From NCBI GenBank assembly GCA_030694265.1, contig JAUXYP010000004.1, forward strand, positions 45,781 to 109,780: a stretch of 64,000 nucleotides of DNA, in the 5' to 3' direction. Shown here in pieces: positions 54,068 through 63,787 of the stretch. This DNA comes from Sulfuricurvum sp. (GTDB taxonomy: Bacteria > Campylobacterota > Campylobacteria > Campylobacterales > Sulfurimonadaceae). Position 1 is the stretch's first letter, and each line of letters starts with the position of its first letter. A model generated the notes under the pieces. The model made no database searches. It was not told the DNA's origin and saw nothing but the letters and a program-made list of their open reading frames with translations. The position numbers and the translations under genes are program-made.

Positions 54068-54986
54068 GCATGTCGTCTTTTTGCATCGCCTTATAGCAGG
54101 TAGCTATAAAATTTTCTTTTGAAATAATATGATAATCCTCTCCCTTATAGCTAAACTCAAGAGAGTTTGCGTGCAGCAACAATCGTGTTGCTCCTCCCAT
54201 TTCCAGTCTCTCTTGCGGAGTTAAGACTTTGTCTAAAAATCTTCGAATATCGTTTTCTTCTTGCCCATAAATAGGATCGCCAACAATGGGATGTTTCACG
54301 TGAAACAAATGGACGCGGATTTGATGGGTGCGTCCCGTAAACGGAGAAGCCTCTACCAGTGTCATATTTAATTCAGGGAAGTACTTCAGAGGTTTAATAA
54401 ACGTCCGAGAGGCTTTACCGTCAGGATGGACTTTGACTACCATACGTACAAGCGTATCTGTGTCTTCACGACGCAAGAGAGGTTCTTGTATGTCCATATC
54501 ATCCCTTAAGTGACCATGCACCATTGCCAAATAACGCTTGGTTATTTGACGGTTTTCAAATAATAACTTTAAAACCGTTTCACTCCCTTTGTTACGAGAA
54601 GCCAGTACCAGGCCACTGGTTTCTTGGTCAATTCTATGGGCTACATTGGCGTTTGAACCAAACTCGTATTTTATTTCATCGCTAAGAGAATAAGGAGTTT
54701 TACGGCTCTGAGGGTGAACCAATACGCCGCTTGGCTTGTCATACACAGCAAAATCAGATTCTACAAACACTGCGGTTAGTCCTTGGGACTCCGGCTCAAA
54801 TATGAGAAAATCAAAGTCCCCTTCAATGTACCCCGCTTGATTGCTCATAACAATTCCATTTTGTGTTAAACGACCTTTGGCGAGAAGGCGTTGGGATTCA
54901 GCTTGAGAAAGTCCCAGTTCTCGGATCAAAAATAAAAAAGCTTTTTCACGAACAGGGGCATGGAGTTTTTTGGTGACGAAGGGCAA
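54051..54986 (-). CDS. RluA-family rRNA pseudouridine synthase
   Basis: 311-aa enzyme. An N-terminal S4-like region (LGLSQAESQRLLAKGRLTQNG) precedes the catalytic domain, with the family's HRIDQETSGLVLASRNKGS (catalytic Asp), RYLAMVHG, and GRTHQIRVHLFHVKHPIVGDPIYG. It isomerises uridines in 23S rRNA; which sites (RluC or RluD) cannot be told from the sequence. Confidence 0.92.
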   Translation of the reverse strand: MPFVTKKLHAPVREKAFLFLIRELGLSQAESQRLLAKGRLTQNGIVMSNQAGYIEGDFDFLIFEPESQGLTAVFVESDFAVYDKPSGVLVHPQSRKTPYSLSDEIKYEFGSNANVAHRIDQETSGLVLASRNKGSETVLKLLFENRQITKRYLAMVHGHLRDDMDIQEPLLRREDTDTLVRMVVKVHPDGKASRTFIKPLKYFPELNMTLVEASPFTGRTHQIRVHLFHVKHPIVGDPIYGQEENDIRRFLDKVLTPQERLEMGGATRLLLHANSLEFSYKGEDYHIISKENFIATCYKAMQKDDMPKPTL

Positions 54987-55079
54987 AATAAATTCCTTTG
55001 TAAGGGAGGGTTGGATAAACTAAATACATAGTATCTAGCGCGAATAGTACGCGCATTTTAGCACATTCAAGGAACAAAC

Positions 55080-56408
55080 ATGGTTGAACGTTACTCACGA
55101 GAAGAGATGAAATCAAAATGGACAATGCAGGCAAAATATCAAGCATGGCTGGATGTTGAGATTGCAGCAGTAAAAGCATGGAATCGTTTGGGATTGATAC
55201 CAAACGAAGATGCCCAAAAGATTGTAAAAAATGCCGGTTTTAATATTGACCGTATTGATGAGATCGAAGCGGTAACAAAACATGATCTTATTGCTTTTAC
55301 AACTTCAGTGTCTGAATCATTAGGAGATGAGAGTCGATGGTTTCATTATGGCATGACATCATCAGATACAGTTGATACCGCTGTAGCATTACAAATGCGT
55401 GATTCACTAACGTTGATCATTGCAGATGTTAAAATGGTTATGGAATCCATTAAAATAAGAGCGATAGAACATAAAATGACATTGATGGTCGGGCGTTCTC
55501 ACGGTATCCATGGCGAGCCTATTACGTTTGGTTTAGTGTTAGCGGTATGGTACGATGAAATGGCCCGTCATCTCACAAACCTAGAACAAACAATGGAAGT
55601 CATTTCTGTAGGTCAAGTGTCAGGAGCTATGGGGAATTTTGCTCATGCGCCATTAGAGCTTGAAGAGTATGCGTGTGAAGAGTTAGGGTTAAAGGCAGCA
55701 CCTGCTTCGAATCAGGTTATACAACGTGATCGTTACGCACAGCTTGCGAGTGCACTTGCTCTTATGGCGAGTTCAATAGAAAAGTTTGCCGTACAAGTAC
55801 GTCATTGGCAGCGTACCGAAGTGTATGAGTGTGAAGAATATTTTTCAGTAGGACAAAAAGGGTCATCCGCAATGCCGCATAAGCGCAACCCGATTTTGAC
55901 AGAGAACATAACAGGGTTAGCACGTATGGTACGATCCTATGTTATACCTGCAATGGAAAACGTTGCGTTATGGCATGAGCGTGATATCTCTCACAGTTCA
56001 ACCGAACGTTTTTGGCTTCCTGATTCATTTATCACTTCTGACTTTATGCTTCACCGTTTTAACAGTGTTATTTCTAAACTCGTTGTTTACCCACAAAACA
56101 TGATGCGCAATCTAAACCTAACAGGTGGTTTGGTTTTTTCTCAACGTGTATTATTGGAACTTCCACTTAAAGGTGTTAGCCGTGAAGATGCGTATCGTAT
56201 TGTTCAGCGTAACGCGATGAAAGTATGGGAAGGATTGCAGCAAGGTAAGACGGCCATCAATGAAAAAGGTGAGAGTCTGTATTTACAATATTTGTTAGAC
56301 GATGAAGAGTTAAGACAAAGTTTGAGTAAAGAGGCAATCCGTGAATGTTTCAATTTTGATTACTATACAAAAAATGTCGATAAAATTTTTAATCGTGTGT
56401 TTAAATAA
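55080..56408 (+). CDS. purB: Adenylosuccinate lyase
   Basis: 442-aa lyase of the fumarase/aspartase superfamily. TSSDTVDTAVALQM, GRSHGIHGEPITFG (catalytic His) and the signature GSSAMPHKRNPI with the flexible Ser loop are all present. It acts twice in purine synthesis, releasing fumarate. RBS AAGGAAC precedes ATG. Confidence 0.96.
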   Translation: MVERYSREEMKSKWTMQAKYQAWLDVEIAAVKAWNRLGLIPNEDAQKIVKNAGFNIDRIDEIEAVTKHDLIAFTTSVSESLGDESRWFHYGMTSSDTVDTAVALQMRDSLTLIIADVKMVMESIKIRAIEHKMTLMVGRSHGIHGEPITFGLVLAVWYDEMARHLTNLEQTMEVISVGQVSGAMGNFAHAPLELEEYACEELGLKAAPASNQVIQRDRYAQLASALALMASSIEKFAVQVRHWQRTEVYECEEYFSVGQKGSSAMPHKRNPILTENITGLARMVRSYVIPAMENVALWHERDISHSSTERFWLPDSFITSDFMLHRFNSVISKLVVYPQNMMRNLNLTGGLVFSQRVLLELPLKGVSREDAYRIVQRNAMKVWEGLQQGKTAINEKGESLYLQYLLDDEELRQSLSKEAIRECFNFDYYTKNVDKIFNRVFK

Positions 56409-56496
56409 TAGACAGAAAAAAACATTCAATTGCTATAAGAAATACTAAAATAAAAATGATTATAATATGCCTCTCTAGAGCTAAGGATATATACAT

Positions 56497-58863
56497 ATGT
56501 TAACAATACTAAAGCGAAATGGCCGACGAGAGCCGTTAGATATTACTAAAATTCAAAAATATACGTCTGCAGCCGTCAAAGGTTTAATAAACGTCTCTCA
56601 GAGTGAACTCGAAGTAGATGCACAGATTCAATTTCGAGACGGTATCACGAGCAATGAAATACAGCATACGCTGATCAAAACAGCCGTGGATAAGATTGAT
56701 ATTGACAGTCCGAACTGGACGTTTGTAGCTTCGCGTCTTTTTCTGTATGATTTGTATCATCGGGTTAACGGATTTACGGGTTATGGCTCTTTACAACATT
56801 ATTTTGAACGATGTGAGGGTGAGGGACGTATTCTTCTTGGATTAAAAGAAAAATACAATTTGGCGGAACTCGATAGCTATATCGTTGCAGACCGTGATTT
56901 GGAATTCAATTATTTGGGTGTTAAAACACTCTATGACCGTTATTTGATCAAAGATCGCAACGGTGATCCGATCGAACTTCCTCAGCATATGTTCATGGCT
57001 ATTTCAATGTTCTTGGCACAAAATGAATCCGATTCAATGGGATGGGCAAAAAAGTTTTATGACATGCTCTCAAAATTCGAAGTGATGTTGGCAACACCAA
57101 CATTATCAAATGCGCGAACAACACGTCATCAGCTTAGCTCATGTTACATCGGTTCAAGTCCTGATAATATCGAAGGGATATTTGATGGTTACAAAGAGAT
57201 GGCATTACTTTCTAAATTCGGCGGAGGAATCGGTTGGGACTGGACGCGCGTACGTGCGATGGGATCTTTCATCGATGGGCATAAAAACGCGGCGGGTGGA
57301 ACCGTACCGTTTTTGAAAATTACCAATGATATAGCAATCGCTGTCGATCAGCTAGGGACTCGCAAGGGGGCCATTGCTGTCTATCTTGAGCCATGGCATA
57401 TGGACGTTAAAGACTTCTTGGATATCAAGAAAAATTCCGGTGAAGAGCGTCGCCGTGCGCATGATTTGTTTCCGGCATTGTGGATCAATGACATGTTTAT
57501 GAAACGGGTGGTCGACGATGGGATCTGGACGATGTTCGATCCGTTTGATGTCAAAGAACTGACAGAGCTATATGGCGACGCATTTGAAAAACGTTACATA
57601 GAGCTGGAACAAGATCCGAGTATTGTAAAAGAACATACCAAAGCAAAAGATCTTTGGAAAAAGATATTGACCAGCTATTTTGAATCTGGAAGTCCATTCC
57701 TGTGTTTCAAAGACAGTGCTAACCGTGCTAACCCGAATGATCACTATGGAATTATCCGTAGCTCAAATCTTTGTACGGAAATTTTTCAAAACACACAGCC
57801 TAACCATTATCTGATTAAGATCAAATACGAAGATGGCACGTTTGTAACGTATGAAGAAGACGAGATTGTCAAAGTGGACAGCGGGATTGAAAAACCGGCG
57901 AACAAAGTGACAGCATTGGATTCTTTAGGCGGTCGTCCTGTTTACATTGTTGAAAAAGAAAAAGTAGATGGATCAACGGCTGTTTGTAATTTAGGTTCTG
58001 TCAATTTGTCCCGTATTCATACCAAAGAGGACATTGACCGTATCGTCCCTATTGCTATTCGGGCATTGGATAACGTTATCGATTTGAACTTTTACCCGTT
58101 AGAAAAAGTAAAACGCACTAACATGAGAAGCCGTGCAATCGGTTTAGGTGTTATGGGTGAAGCCGAGATGCTTGCTGGGCAGAAGATCGTATGGGGAAGT
58201 CAATCACACTTTGATAAAATTGATGAAGTGATGGAAGCGGTGAGCTATAACGCGATTAAAGCATCATCGGATTTGGCGCTTGAAAAAGGGTCTTATCCTG
58301 AATATGAAGGCTCGAAATGGAGTCGCGGGATACTTCCTATGGACCATGCAACGGCCGAGGTACAAAATCTCATCGACAGAGGCGGATTGTTTGCTCCTAA
58401 CTATGAGTGGGACGTTCTACGTGAAACAATAAAGGCTCAGGGGATGCGTAACGGCTATTTGATGGCAATCGCTCCTACAAGCTCTATCTCGATCCTCACA
58501 GGGACAACACAGACGATTGAGCCTATCTACAAACGCAAATGGTTTGAAGAGAACCTCTCAGGGCTTATCCCGGTAGTGGCACCAAACCTCAATCCAGATA
58601 CGTGGGGCTATTACACCCCTGCCTATGACTTGGATCAAACGATCTTGGTCAAAGCTGCCGCAATCCGCCAAAAATGGATCGATCAGGGACAGAGCCTCAA
58701 TATCTTTATCACCCTTGATAAAGCAAGCGGTAAGTACCTCAATGACATCTATATGCTCGCATGGAAGCTAGGACTTAAATCGACCTACTATCTACGATCA
58801 CAATCGCCTGAAGCCGTTGCTCAGACGCAAGATCGATCGATGGAGTGTGATGGGTGCCAGTAA
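56497..58863 (+). CDS. nrdA: Ribonucleoside-diphosphate reductase alpha subunit, class I
   Basis: 788-aa catalytic subunit. An ATP-cone (MLTILKRNGRREPLDITKIQKY) precedes the barrel. Active-site residues: LSSCYIGSS (Cys), NLCTEI and NLGSVNLSRI, with C in TAVCNLGS, and NLASLNL-type loop; C-terminal tyrosines in STYYLRSQS. The tail ends CDGCQ, the redox pair. A stretch of about 50 residues between FQNTQPNHYLIKIKYEDGT and TAVCNLGS is extra compared with E. coli but common in Campylobacterota NrdA. The small subunit is not in the window. Confidence 0.95.
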   Translation: MLTILKRNGRREPLDITKIQKYTSAAVKGLINVSQSELEVDAQIQFRDGITSNEIQHTLIKTAVDKIDIDSPNWTFVASRLFLYDLYHRVNGFTGYGSLQHYFERCEGEGRILLGLKEKYNLAELDSYIVADRDLEFNYLGVKTLYDRYLIKDRNGDPIELPQHMFMAISMFLAQNESDSMGWAKKFYDMLSKFEVMLATPTLSNARTTRHQLSSCYIGSSPDNIEGIFDGYKEMALLSKFGGGIGWDWTRVRAMGSFIDGHKNAAGGTVPFLKITNDIAIAVDQLGTRKGAIAVYLEPWHMDVKDFLDIKKNSGEERRRAHDLFPALWINDMFMKRVVDDGIWTMFDPFDVKELTELYGDAFEKRYIELEQDPSIVKEHTKAKDLWKKILTSYFESGSPFLCFKDSANRANPNDHYGIIRSSNLCTEIFQNTQPNHYLIKIKYEDGTFVTYEEDEIVKVDSGIEKPANKVTALDSLGGRPVYIVEKEKVDGSTAVCNLGSVNLSRIHTKEDIDRIVPIAIRALDNVIDLNFYPLEKVKRTNMRSRAIGLGVMGEAEMLAGQKIVWGSQSHFDKIDEVMEAVSYNAIKASSDLALEKGSYPEYEGSKWSRGILPMDHATAEVQNLIDRGGLFAPNYEWDVLRETIKAQGMRNGYLMAIAPTSSISILTGTTQTIEPIYKRKWFEENLSGLIPVVAPNLNPDTWGYYTPAYDLDQTILVKAAAIRQKWIDQGQSLNIFITLDKASGKYLNDIYMLAWKLGLKSTYYLRSQSPEAVAQTQDRSMECDGCQ

Positions 58864-59228
58864 AGCCCCTGAACGCCTTATCGCTTAAAGCCTTATGTGA
58901 GCGTATTGATTACGCTCGTAACGGGGAAATCCACTCTCTAACGCCTCTCACACCTACTTCCATCGAAATACGTTTTAGTGTCCAAGATCATGCTCGAGGA
59001 TTTGACTGGATTGATGTTGCTTTTGTCATTGATGGTGTTACTGATGCGAAATTAGTCAGTGATAATGTTCTGCGTATGCTGTCATTGGATGAGGGGATAA
59101 CGGTTGAGATGGATAATACGAAGGCAGGATTAGCGATAGGGGATTATAAAGGGCGTATAGAAGATGGACCTCTGTATATTCTTGGTACTACTATAGGCTA
59201 TGAAGAACGTGAGTTTGGGGATAATTAA
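58854..59228 (+). CDS. Hypothetical protein after nrdA
   Basis: 124-aa soluble protein starting with GTG 10 bp inside nrdA. It alternates strands (SIEIRFSVQDHARGFDWIDVAFVIDGV) and ends KGRIEDGPLYILGTTIGYEEREFG. The family is not recognised. It is convergent with the pseudopilin gene (4-bp overlap). Coupling with nrdA suggests a shared transcript, not a shared function. Confidence 0.7.
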   Translation: MPVKPLNALSLKALCERIDYARNGEIHSLTPLTPTSIEIRFSVQDHARGFDWIDVAFVIDGVTDAKLVSDNVLRMLSLDEGITVEMDNTKAGLAIGDYKGRIEDGPLYILGTTIGYEEREFGDN

Positions 59229-59908
59229 TAAACTCGAACCCAAGTTGAGGTATTGGCATCGTAGACTTGTGTTATGTTGGTGTCACGAAAAAACAAGAGT
59301 GTTCCATTGAGTGGTGTTGTCGGAAAAATTGTTGTGAGGAGATCAGTAGAAAGAGCTACTACAGCGCTGTTGTAACCCCGTGTTTGCGTGGTTAATTCTG
59401 ATCCACCATACAGCTTTAGATGATTGGTTTCTCCAATACCAATTTCGATCATCAAATCGTCGCCTTGAGCCGTTGAATGCGTTGCATTGGTTTGTAAAAT
59501 ACCGTCTTCTCCATAGCTGATAAGACGTCCCATAATATTTACATTACCTGCCGGAGCGATGGCAACTTGGTTATTTGTGTAATTAAGATCAACAACATTC
59601 AAAGTACCAAAATCATAGGTTGAGTAAAAGATATTACGCCCCCAAGCGTCTTTCCCTAAGCCGGCTTGGATGGGAACGGTAGAGTTGACATCTTCCTTAA
59701 GAAGTTCAAAATACGCATCATTATCCGGGTTGGCAGCCAAACCAACCAAACGGCTACGGATTACTTCAAGTATGGTCTTGGTATTTTGATATTTGAGAGT
59801 GTTTCCCTGCATCATGGTGTAATATCCCATTGTTGCAAGCACCGCTGCGATGATACCTGCCATAACGATGGCAATTATCACTTCAACAAGCATAAACCCT
59901 TTTTTCAT
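59225..59908 (-). CDS. Type II secretion pseudopilin (GspG/PulG-like)
   Basis: 227-aa prepilin. Leader and helix: KKG|FMLVEVIIAIVMAGIIAAVLATM, with Gly at -1, Phe at +1 and Glu at +5 for prepilin peptidase. The C-terminal domain is a beta-rich globular part with YNSAVVALSTDLL. I start at ATG 59908, preceded by AAGGATAGTAGG, not 10 codons upstream. Last gene of the leftward secretion cluster. Confidence 0.88.
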   Translation of the reverse strand: MKKGFMLVEVIIAIVMAGIIAAVLATMGYYTMMQGNTLKYQNTKTILEVIRSRLVGLAANPDNDAYFELLKEDVNSTVPIQAGLGKDAWGRNIFYSTYDFGTLNVVDLNYTNNQVAIAPAGNVNIMGRLISYGEDGILQTNATHSTAQGDDLMIEIGIGETNHLKLYGGSELTTQTRGYNSAVVALSTDLLTTIFPTTPLNGTLLFFRDTNITQVYDANTSTWVRVY

Positions 59909-59918
59909 CCTACTATCC

Positions 59919-60959
59919 TTACGCATGACTGGCAGCATTAATAAACTCTTGCTGAATTAAGACTTGTGTGAGTACGATGGTAAAAAACTCCACGAAAACG
60001 GCGAATGCCAATAATAAAATAGCCAAAATAGTAATAATACGAAAAAAGCTTGTGGCTGCTGCAAGTGCGCTTAATCTTGATCTATCCGCAAATTGCCCTA
60101 ACATATCACCTAATTGCGGTATATTTCCGGCACCTGATAAGAGGCGCTGCTCTATTTCTTCGAAGAATGCGATCTCCCAAAAATTCTTTTCCCCTCGACT
60201 TAATCGGTCAAGAACCGTGTTAAATTGCGTTGAGATTGAAGGAACCAGGGTGCTTGTCGTAGCTGCTTTAAAGGATGTTTTGAGTGAAACACCATTTTTC
60301 AGCATTTCACTAAGTAAACTCAATAGCATAAACTTTTCGAAATAACCGATGATACGCGATGATAATGGGAGGAGAGAAGCATATTGTTTTGCAAGCCCTT
60401 GTAAAATGCCCGTATAGTTAAACAAAGCAAGCATAACAATGAAAAAATAGAGTGACAATACAAGTAATGAACCAAATAAGACATCACTTAAGGTTTGTGC
60501 TATATGCAGATGGTCTGCAATAACGGCTTGAATTTTAGGATCATACGTCGAGGCTTCTTTGAGATGAAACGGGATAGCAAAAAAACGGATACCGATAACA
60601 ACGATACTTGTAAGGGTGAAATAAATCAAAGGCAGGGCTATTTTATCGCTGGATTCTTGATAGAATCTATTTTTAATTTCCAAATAGTTGACGACAGATT
60701 TCAGTGTTTTAACAAACGATCCCCCTTTTTCCGCCATGGATATGAACTGAACGATATCGGGAGAAGGAGAAACATATTTTTCTACGGATTTTGAAAAAGA
60801 GGCCCCCTCTTGAATCGCTTTAGTCATTTGTGCATAGGTGCGTTGTTCAGATTTTTCTTTACTTATTCCTTGCAGGAGCATCAGCGAGTTTGTGAGACTT
60901 TTCCCGTTTTCTAGCGATAATTGCAGTGTTTTAAGCAGTGTTAGTAGATCAGGTTTCAT
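59919..60959 (-). CDS. gspF: Type II secretion inner-membrane protein GspF/PilC
   Basis: 346-aa polytopic protein. Two repeated T2SSF domains are seen: LLTLLKTLQLSLENGKSLTNSLML...MAEKGGSFVKTLKSVVNYLE and MLLSLLSEMLKNGVSLKTSF...GAGNIPQLGDMLGQFADRS, each followed by a membrane helix. It forms the assembly platform with GspE. I start at ATG 60959, overlapping the gspE stop by 11 bp. Confidence 0.92.
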   Translation of the reverse strand: MKPDLLTLLKTLQLSLENGKSLTNSLMLLQGISKEKSEQRTYAQMTKAIQEGASFSKSVEKYVSPSPDIVQFISMAEKGGSFVKTLKSVVNYLEIKNRFYQESSDKIALPLIYFTLTSIVVIGIRFFAIPFHLKEASTYDPKIQAVIADHLHIAQTLSDVLFGSLLVLSLYFFIVMLALFNYTGILQGLAKQYASLLPLSSRIIGYFEKFMLLSLLSEMLKNGVSLKTSFKAATTSTLVPSISTQFNTVLDRLSRGEKNFWEIAFFEEIEQRLLSGAGNIPQLGDMLGQFADRSRLSALAAATSFFRIITILAILLLAFAVFVEFFTIVLTQVLIQQEFINAASHA

Positions 60960-62511
60960 GCACATATCCAAGTGACAACAGTTCGCTGGAGAGGGTTGAA
61001 TGATCGCAGATGCCATTTTCAAAAAGATAAGCGGCGGATTGAAAATAACTGAAGGTAATAAAATGTTCCCAGGCTTTGAAAACGGTGCTATTTTTGAGTG
61101 CGAGGTAAAACTGATAGCGTACTTTCATATCTCCTGGGATAAAAACCATATCCAACAAGAGCGCTCGCCCTTGATATCCCGTAAAATTGCATTGGATACA
61201 GCCTGTCTTTTCAAATCCTGTGGAGGCGGCATTAAAAAACGTTTTTCCCTCTTCAGAGAATGAGGGTTGCTTACAGGTGCACAGCTTTGGAACAAGACGT
61301 TGGGCTATGACGCCACTGAGTGAATAGGCAAGGATAAATAGATCACCTCCCTCATCACGAATTCTTTCCATGGCCATGAAGCTGTTTGGGGTGTGCAGTG
61401 TTGAGAACACCATGTGTCCACTGTGTGCCGCTTTGAGCCCTGTTAGAATCGATTCCTTATCGCGCATCTCTCCGATGACAATAACGTCAGGGTCTTGTCG
61501 CATGATGGATTTCATTCCCTCAACGAAGGTAAAGCCGCTGGATTCATTGATTTGATACTGTGTGACGAAATCGATTTTGTACTCAATAGGGTCTTCGATA
61601 CTGTAGATAATCTCATGTAAGCGGTCACGTTGGTTGAGAATGGCATTAAGTGTTGTCGTCTTTCCGCTACCCGTTGGCCCAACAACCAAAAAAAAGCCGC
61701 TGGATTGATTGACAAAATGGTGAACATGTTCACTCATGGGGTGCTGTTTCGGGAACAGAGAGGTAAGTGTTTTAATATTTTTAGATTTATCTAAAATACG
61801 CATGACGATGTTTTCACCGTATTGTGAGGGAGCGATTTCGATACGAAAATCAATGGAGCGGTCTTGATACTCTCTTGAAAAACTTCCCCCTTGAGGGGCA
61901 TAAACGTTGATCATATCGATGTTGCAGCGTTCTTTGATAATAAGGGCAAAACGCTGTGCCAACTCATGATTGAGTAAGAATTTTGCATGTATATGTCCAT
62001 CAATCCGATAACGAAGCCAATAAAAAGATTCATAAGCATTAATATGGATATCACTTGATGAACGCTGTATGCCATATTCTAAGAGCATTTCGAAGATATC
62101 GATGACTTCATCTTCTTCAAAATCCATTGCGTTGTACTGTTTGATCTTTCGCTCGATGGCTTCTGGATCAACGCGCAGGTGAGCTGTGTACTTTTGCTGA
62201 AATTCACGGACTGGAATGTTTTTTTGTTCAACGCTTTTTCGTGCTTTTGCGGCAAGCTCAGCAAGGCGTTTTTCACCCAAGAGTTCTTTGCGTTCTATTT
62301 TAAGAACGTCATCACTTTCGGCAACGATGACCATCTCGTACTCTTTCATGAGTTCGAGATTATGGATAATCGCGGGTTCTTTTTTCTGAACGAAATGGTG
62401 AGCGAGGGCTATTTGAAGAAGATGTTTTTTAACGCCGAGCTGTTGATAATAGTACTGCTCTTTTTGGCATACTTCAAGCTGTTTTGGCGTCAATATCTTC
62501 TTTATGTTCAT
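60949..62511 (-). CDS. gspE: Type II secretion/pilus ATPase GspE/PilB
   Basis: 520-aa AAA ATPase. An N-terminal MshEN-like domain is followed by Walker A GPTGSGKTTTLNAIL, the Asp box IYSIEDPIEYK, Walker B VIVIGEMRDKESILTGLKAA and the His box VFSTLHTPNSF. Four cysteines in CTCKQP and CIQCNFTGYQGR form the zinc site typical of GspE. It powers pseudopilus assembly; overlaps gspF. Confidence 0.94.
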   Translation of the reverse strand: MNIKKILTPKQLEVCQKEQYYYQQLGVKKHLLQIALAHHFVQKKEPAIIHNLELMKEYEMVIVAESDDVLKIERKELLGEKRLAELAAKARKSVEQKNIPVREFQQKYTAHLRVDPEAIERKIKQYNAMDFEEDEVIDIFEMLLEYGIQRSSSDIHINAYESFYWLRYRIDGHIHAKFLLNHELAQRFALIIKERCNIDMINVYAPQGGSFSREYQDRSIDFRIEIAPSQYGENIVMRILDKSKNIKTLTSLFPKQHPMSEHVHHFVNQSSGFFLVVGPTGSGKTTTLNAILNQRDRLHEIIYSIEDPIEYKIDFVTQYQINESSGFTFVEGMKSIMRQDPDVIVIGEMRDKESILTGLKAAHSGHMVFSTLHTPNSFMAMERIRDEGGDLFILAYSLSGVIAQRLVPKLCTCKQPSFSEEGKTFFNAASTGFEKTGCIQCNFTGYQGRALLLDMVFIPGDMKVRYQFYLALKNSTVFKAWEHFITFSYFQSAAYLFENGICDHSTLSSELLSLGYVHET

Positions 62512-62542
62512 AGGCGCTTTTTGTTATTATTATAACACAAAA

Positions 62543-63040
62543 TTAGCGCGATAGATAAAACTTAAAAGTGGCAGTCGTGGCGCTGTGGTTGAGCTCGGCT
62601 TGGGTAGAGGTATAATTGAGCGCGAGTTTTTGAAATACCTCGTCTTGGGTTGAGTTATTATCAGCTGTTGTAGAGATGTAAAAAACAGTTCCCGCCTCGG
62701 TAGCCGTATAGGCTGTGAACCCAGTTGGGGGGACAGGGACAAAACCATTGCGCCCACCGTCAAATTTATAGGGAGTGGATGTATTACACTCTAATTCACT
62801 GAGATTGGTGTCTAATGCATTGGCTCCACCGACTTGATTGGGCATTTGCTCAGAGAGGCTTTTGCATTGGAATACCATTGATTCTATGAGATTAAACTGC
62901 GACTGAAGTGCTGTTTTGTACTCAGATTGTTTTAAACCAGAGGTGCTGATATAAAAATACCCAAGGGTACTCATCACCCCTACCAAGAAGATGGTAAGGA
63001 GAACTTCAACAAGAGTGAAAGCTTTTTTGTAAATATTCAT
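62543..63040 (-). CDS. Pseudopilin with Ala at the cleavage site
   Basis: 165-aa prepilin-like protein. The leader MNIYKKA|FTLVEVLLTIFLVGVMSTLG has Ala, not Gly, at -1, which prepilin peptidase accepts less often, and the conserved Glu at +5. The globular part contains one Cys pair (FQCKSL...LECNTST). It precedes gspE and follows the next pilin by one base, so it belongs to the same operon. Confidence 0.85.
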   Translation of the reverse strand: MNIYKKAFTLVEVLLTIFLVGVMSTLGYFYISTSGLKQSEYKTALQSQFNLIESMVFQCKSLSEQMPNQVGGANALDTNLSELECNTSTPYKFDGGRNGFVPVPPTGFTAYTATEAGTVFYISTTADNNSTQDEVFQKLALNYTSTQAELNHSATTATFKFYLSR

Positions 63041-63041
63041 C

Positions 63042-63638
63042 TTATTTTAGAATTACAATCCAGTGTTTATAATCAGCACCAATAAGTTCAGAATAACAGA
63101 AGGTATCACCATAGGTAGCATTGGCAGCGAGAGTCGCGGCGTCTCCAAAATTGGTGTTATTGGTCACATTTAGGTCTATGCTATTGTTGAGCTCATGATT
63201 AAAAATAGCACAATAGAGGTCATCATCCGCTAAAGTTGTGTAGCTTGTTCCATTGAGATCAATAGGGAAGGTAAAGCCTGGTCGTCCATTAACCACAGGC
63301 GTGATTGAAGTATTAAGCTCCCACCCTATTGTTGTCATCTCATGTATGTCCCTTGGAAGATTTCTAAGAATCAATACATTAGTAGCATTGAACTCACTCA
63401 TATCGGCGACACTAGGGGCTATTCCTTGCTGTGCTACAAAGATATCATACGCACCTGAAAGCTGATAGCCTTGATCCATTAATGCGGCAACACGCGCTTT
63501 TTTAGCTGTTAAATCAATGTTGAATAAACTTCTGTAATAAAACAACGCGATGGCTGATAAAAGACCAAATAAGATAACAGCTATCGTCATCTCAACCAAA
63601 GAGATACCTTTTCTTTTTCCATTGTATGGGTGGATCAT
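63042..63638 (-). CDS. Pseudopilin, paralogue of the 63788 gene
   Basis: 198-aa prepilin: leader RKG|ISLVEMTIAVILFGLLSAIAL with Gly at -1 and Glu at +5. C-terminal region YCAIFNHELNNSIDLNVTN...CYSELIGADYKHWIVIL closely parallels YCAIWNHEFNSSVELNVSG in the next gene, including two cysteines. These are tandem duplicates, probably minor or major subunits of one pseudopilus. Confidence 0.85.
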   Translation of the reverse strand: MIHPYNGKRKGISLVEMTIAVILFGLLSAIALFYYRSLFNIDLTAKKARVAALMDQGYQLSGAYDIFVAQQGIAPSVADMSEFNATNVLILRNLPRDIHEMTTIGWELNTSITPVVNGRPGFTFPIDLNGTSYTTLADDDLYCAIFNHELNNSIDLNVTNNTNFGDAATLAANATYGDTFCYSELIGADYKHWIVILK

Positions 63639-63731
63639 GTTAAAACTCCTTTTATAACACTAGTATTTGGGTATATCGACAATGAAAAGGAAATCTTTAA
63701 TAGATGATTACCGGAGGAAAAGAAGGATTTA

Positions 63732-63761
63732 CTTTTTTCACTCTCTTATGAGTGAAAAAAG
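63732..63761. terminator. Strong bidirectional terminator between pilin genes
   Basis: Perfect 12-bp arms CTTTTTTCACTC (63732-63743) and GAGTGAAAAAAG (63750-63761), 6-base loop, with A/T tails on both sides. It ends the pilin gene entering from the right. Confidence 0.88.
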
Positions 63762-63787
63762 ATTAGAAGATAGTGTTGGGTGCTGGA

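Noticed and set aside
57780..58000. Extra stretch in nrdA considered as a mini-intein
   Set aside because: It lacks intein splice residues (Cys/Ser start, His-Asn end) and is in a place where Campylobacterota NrdA proteins normally carry an insertion.
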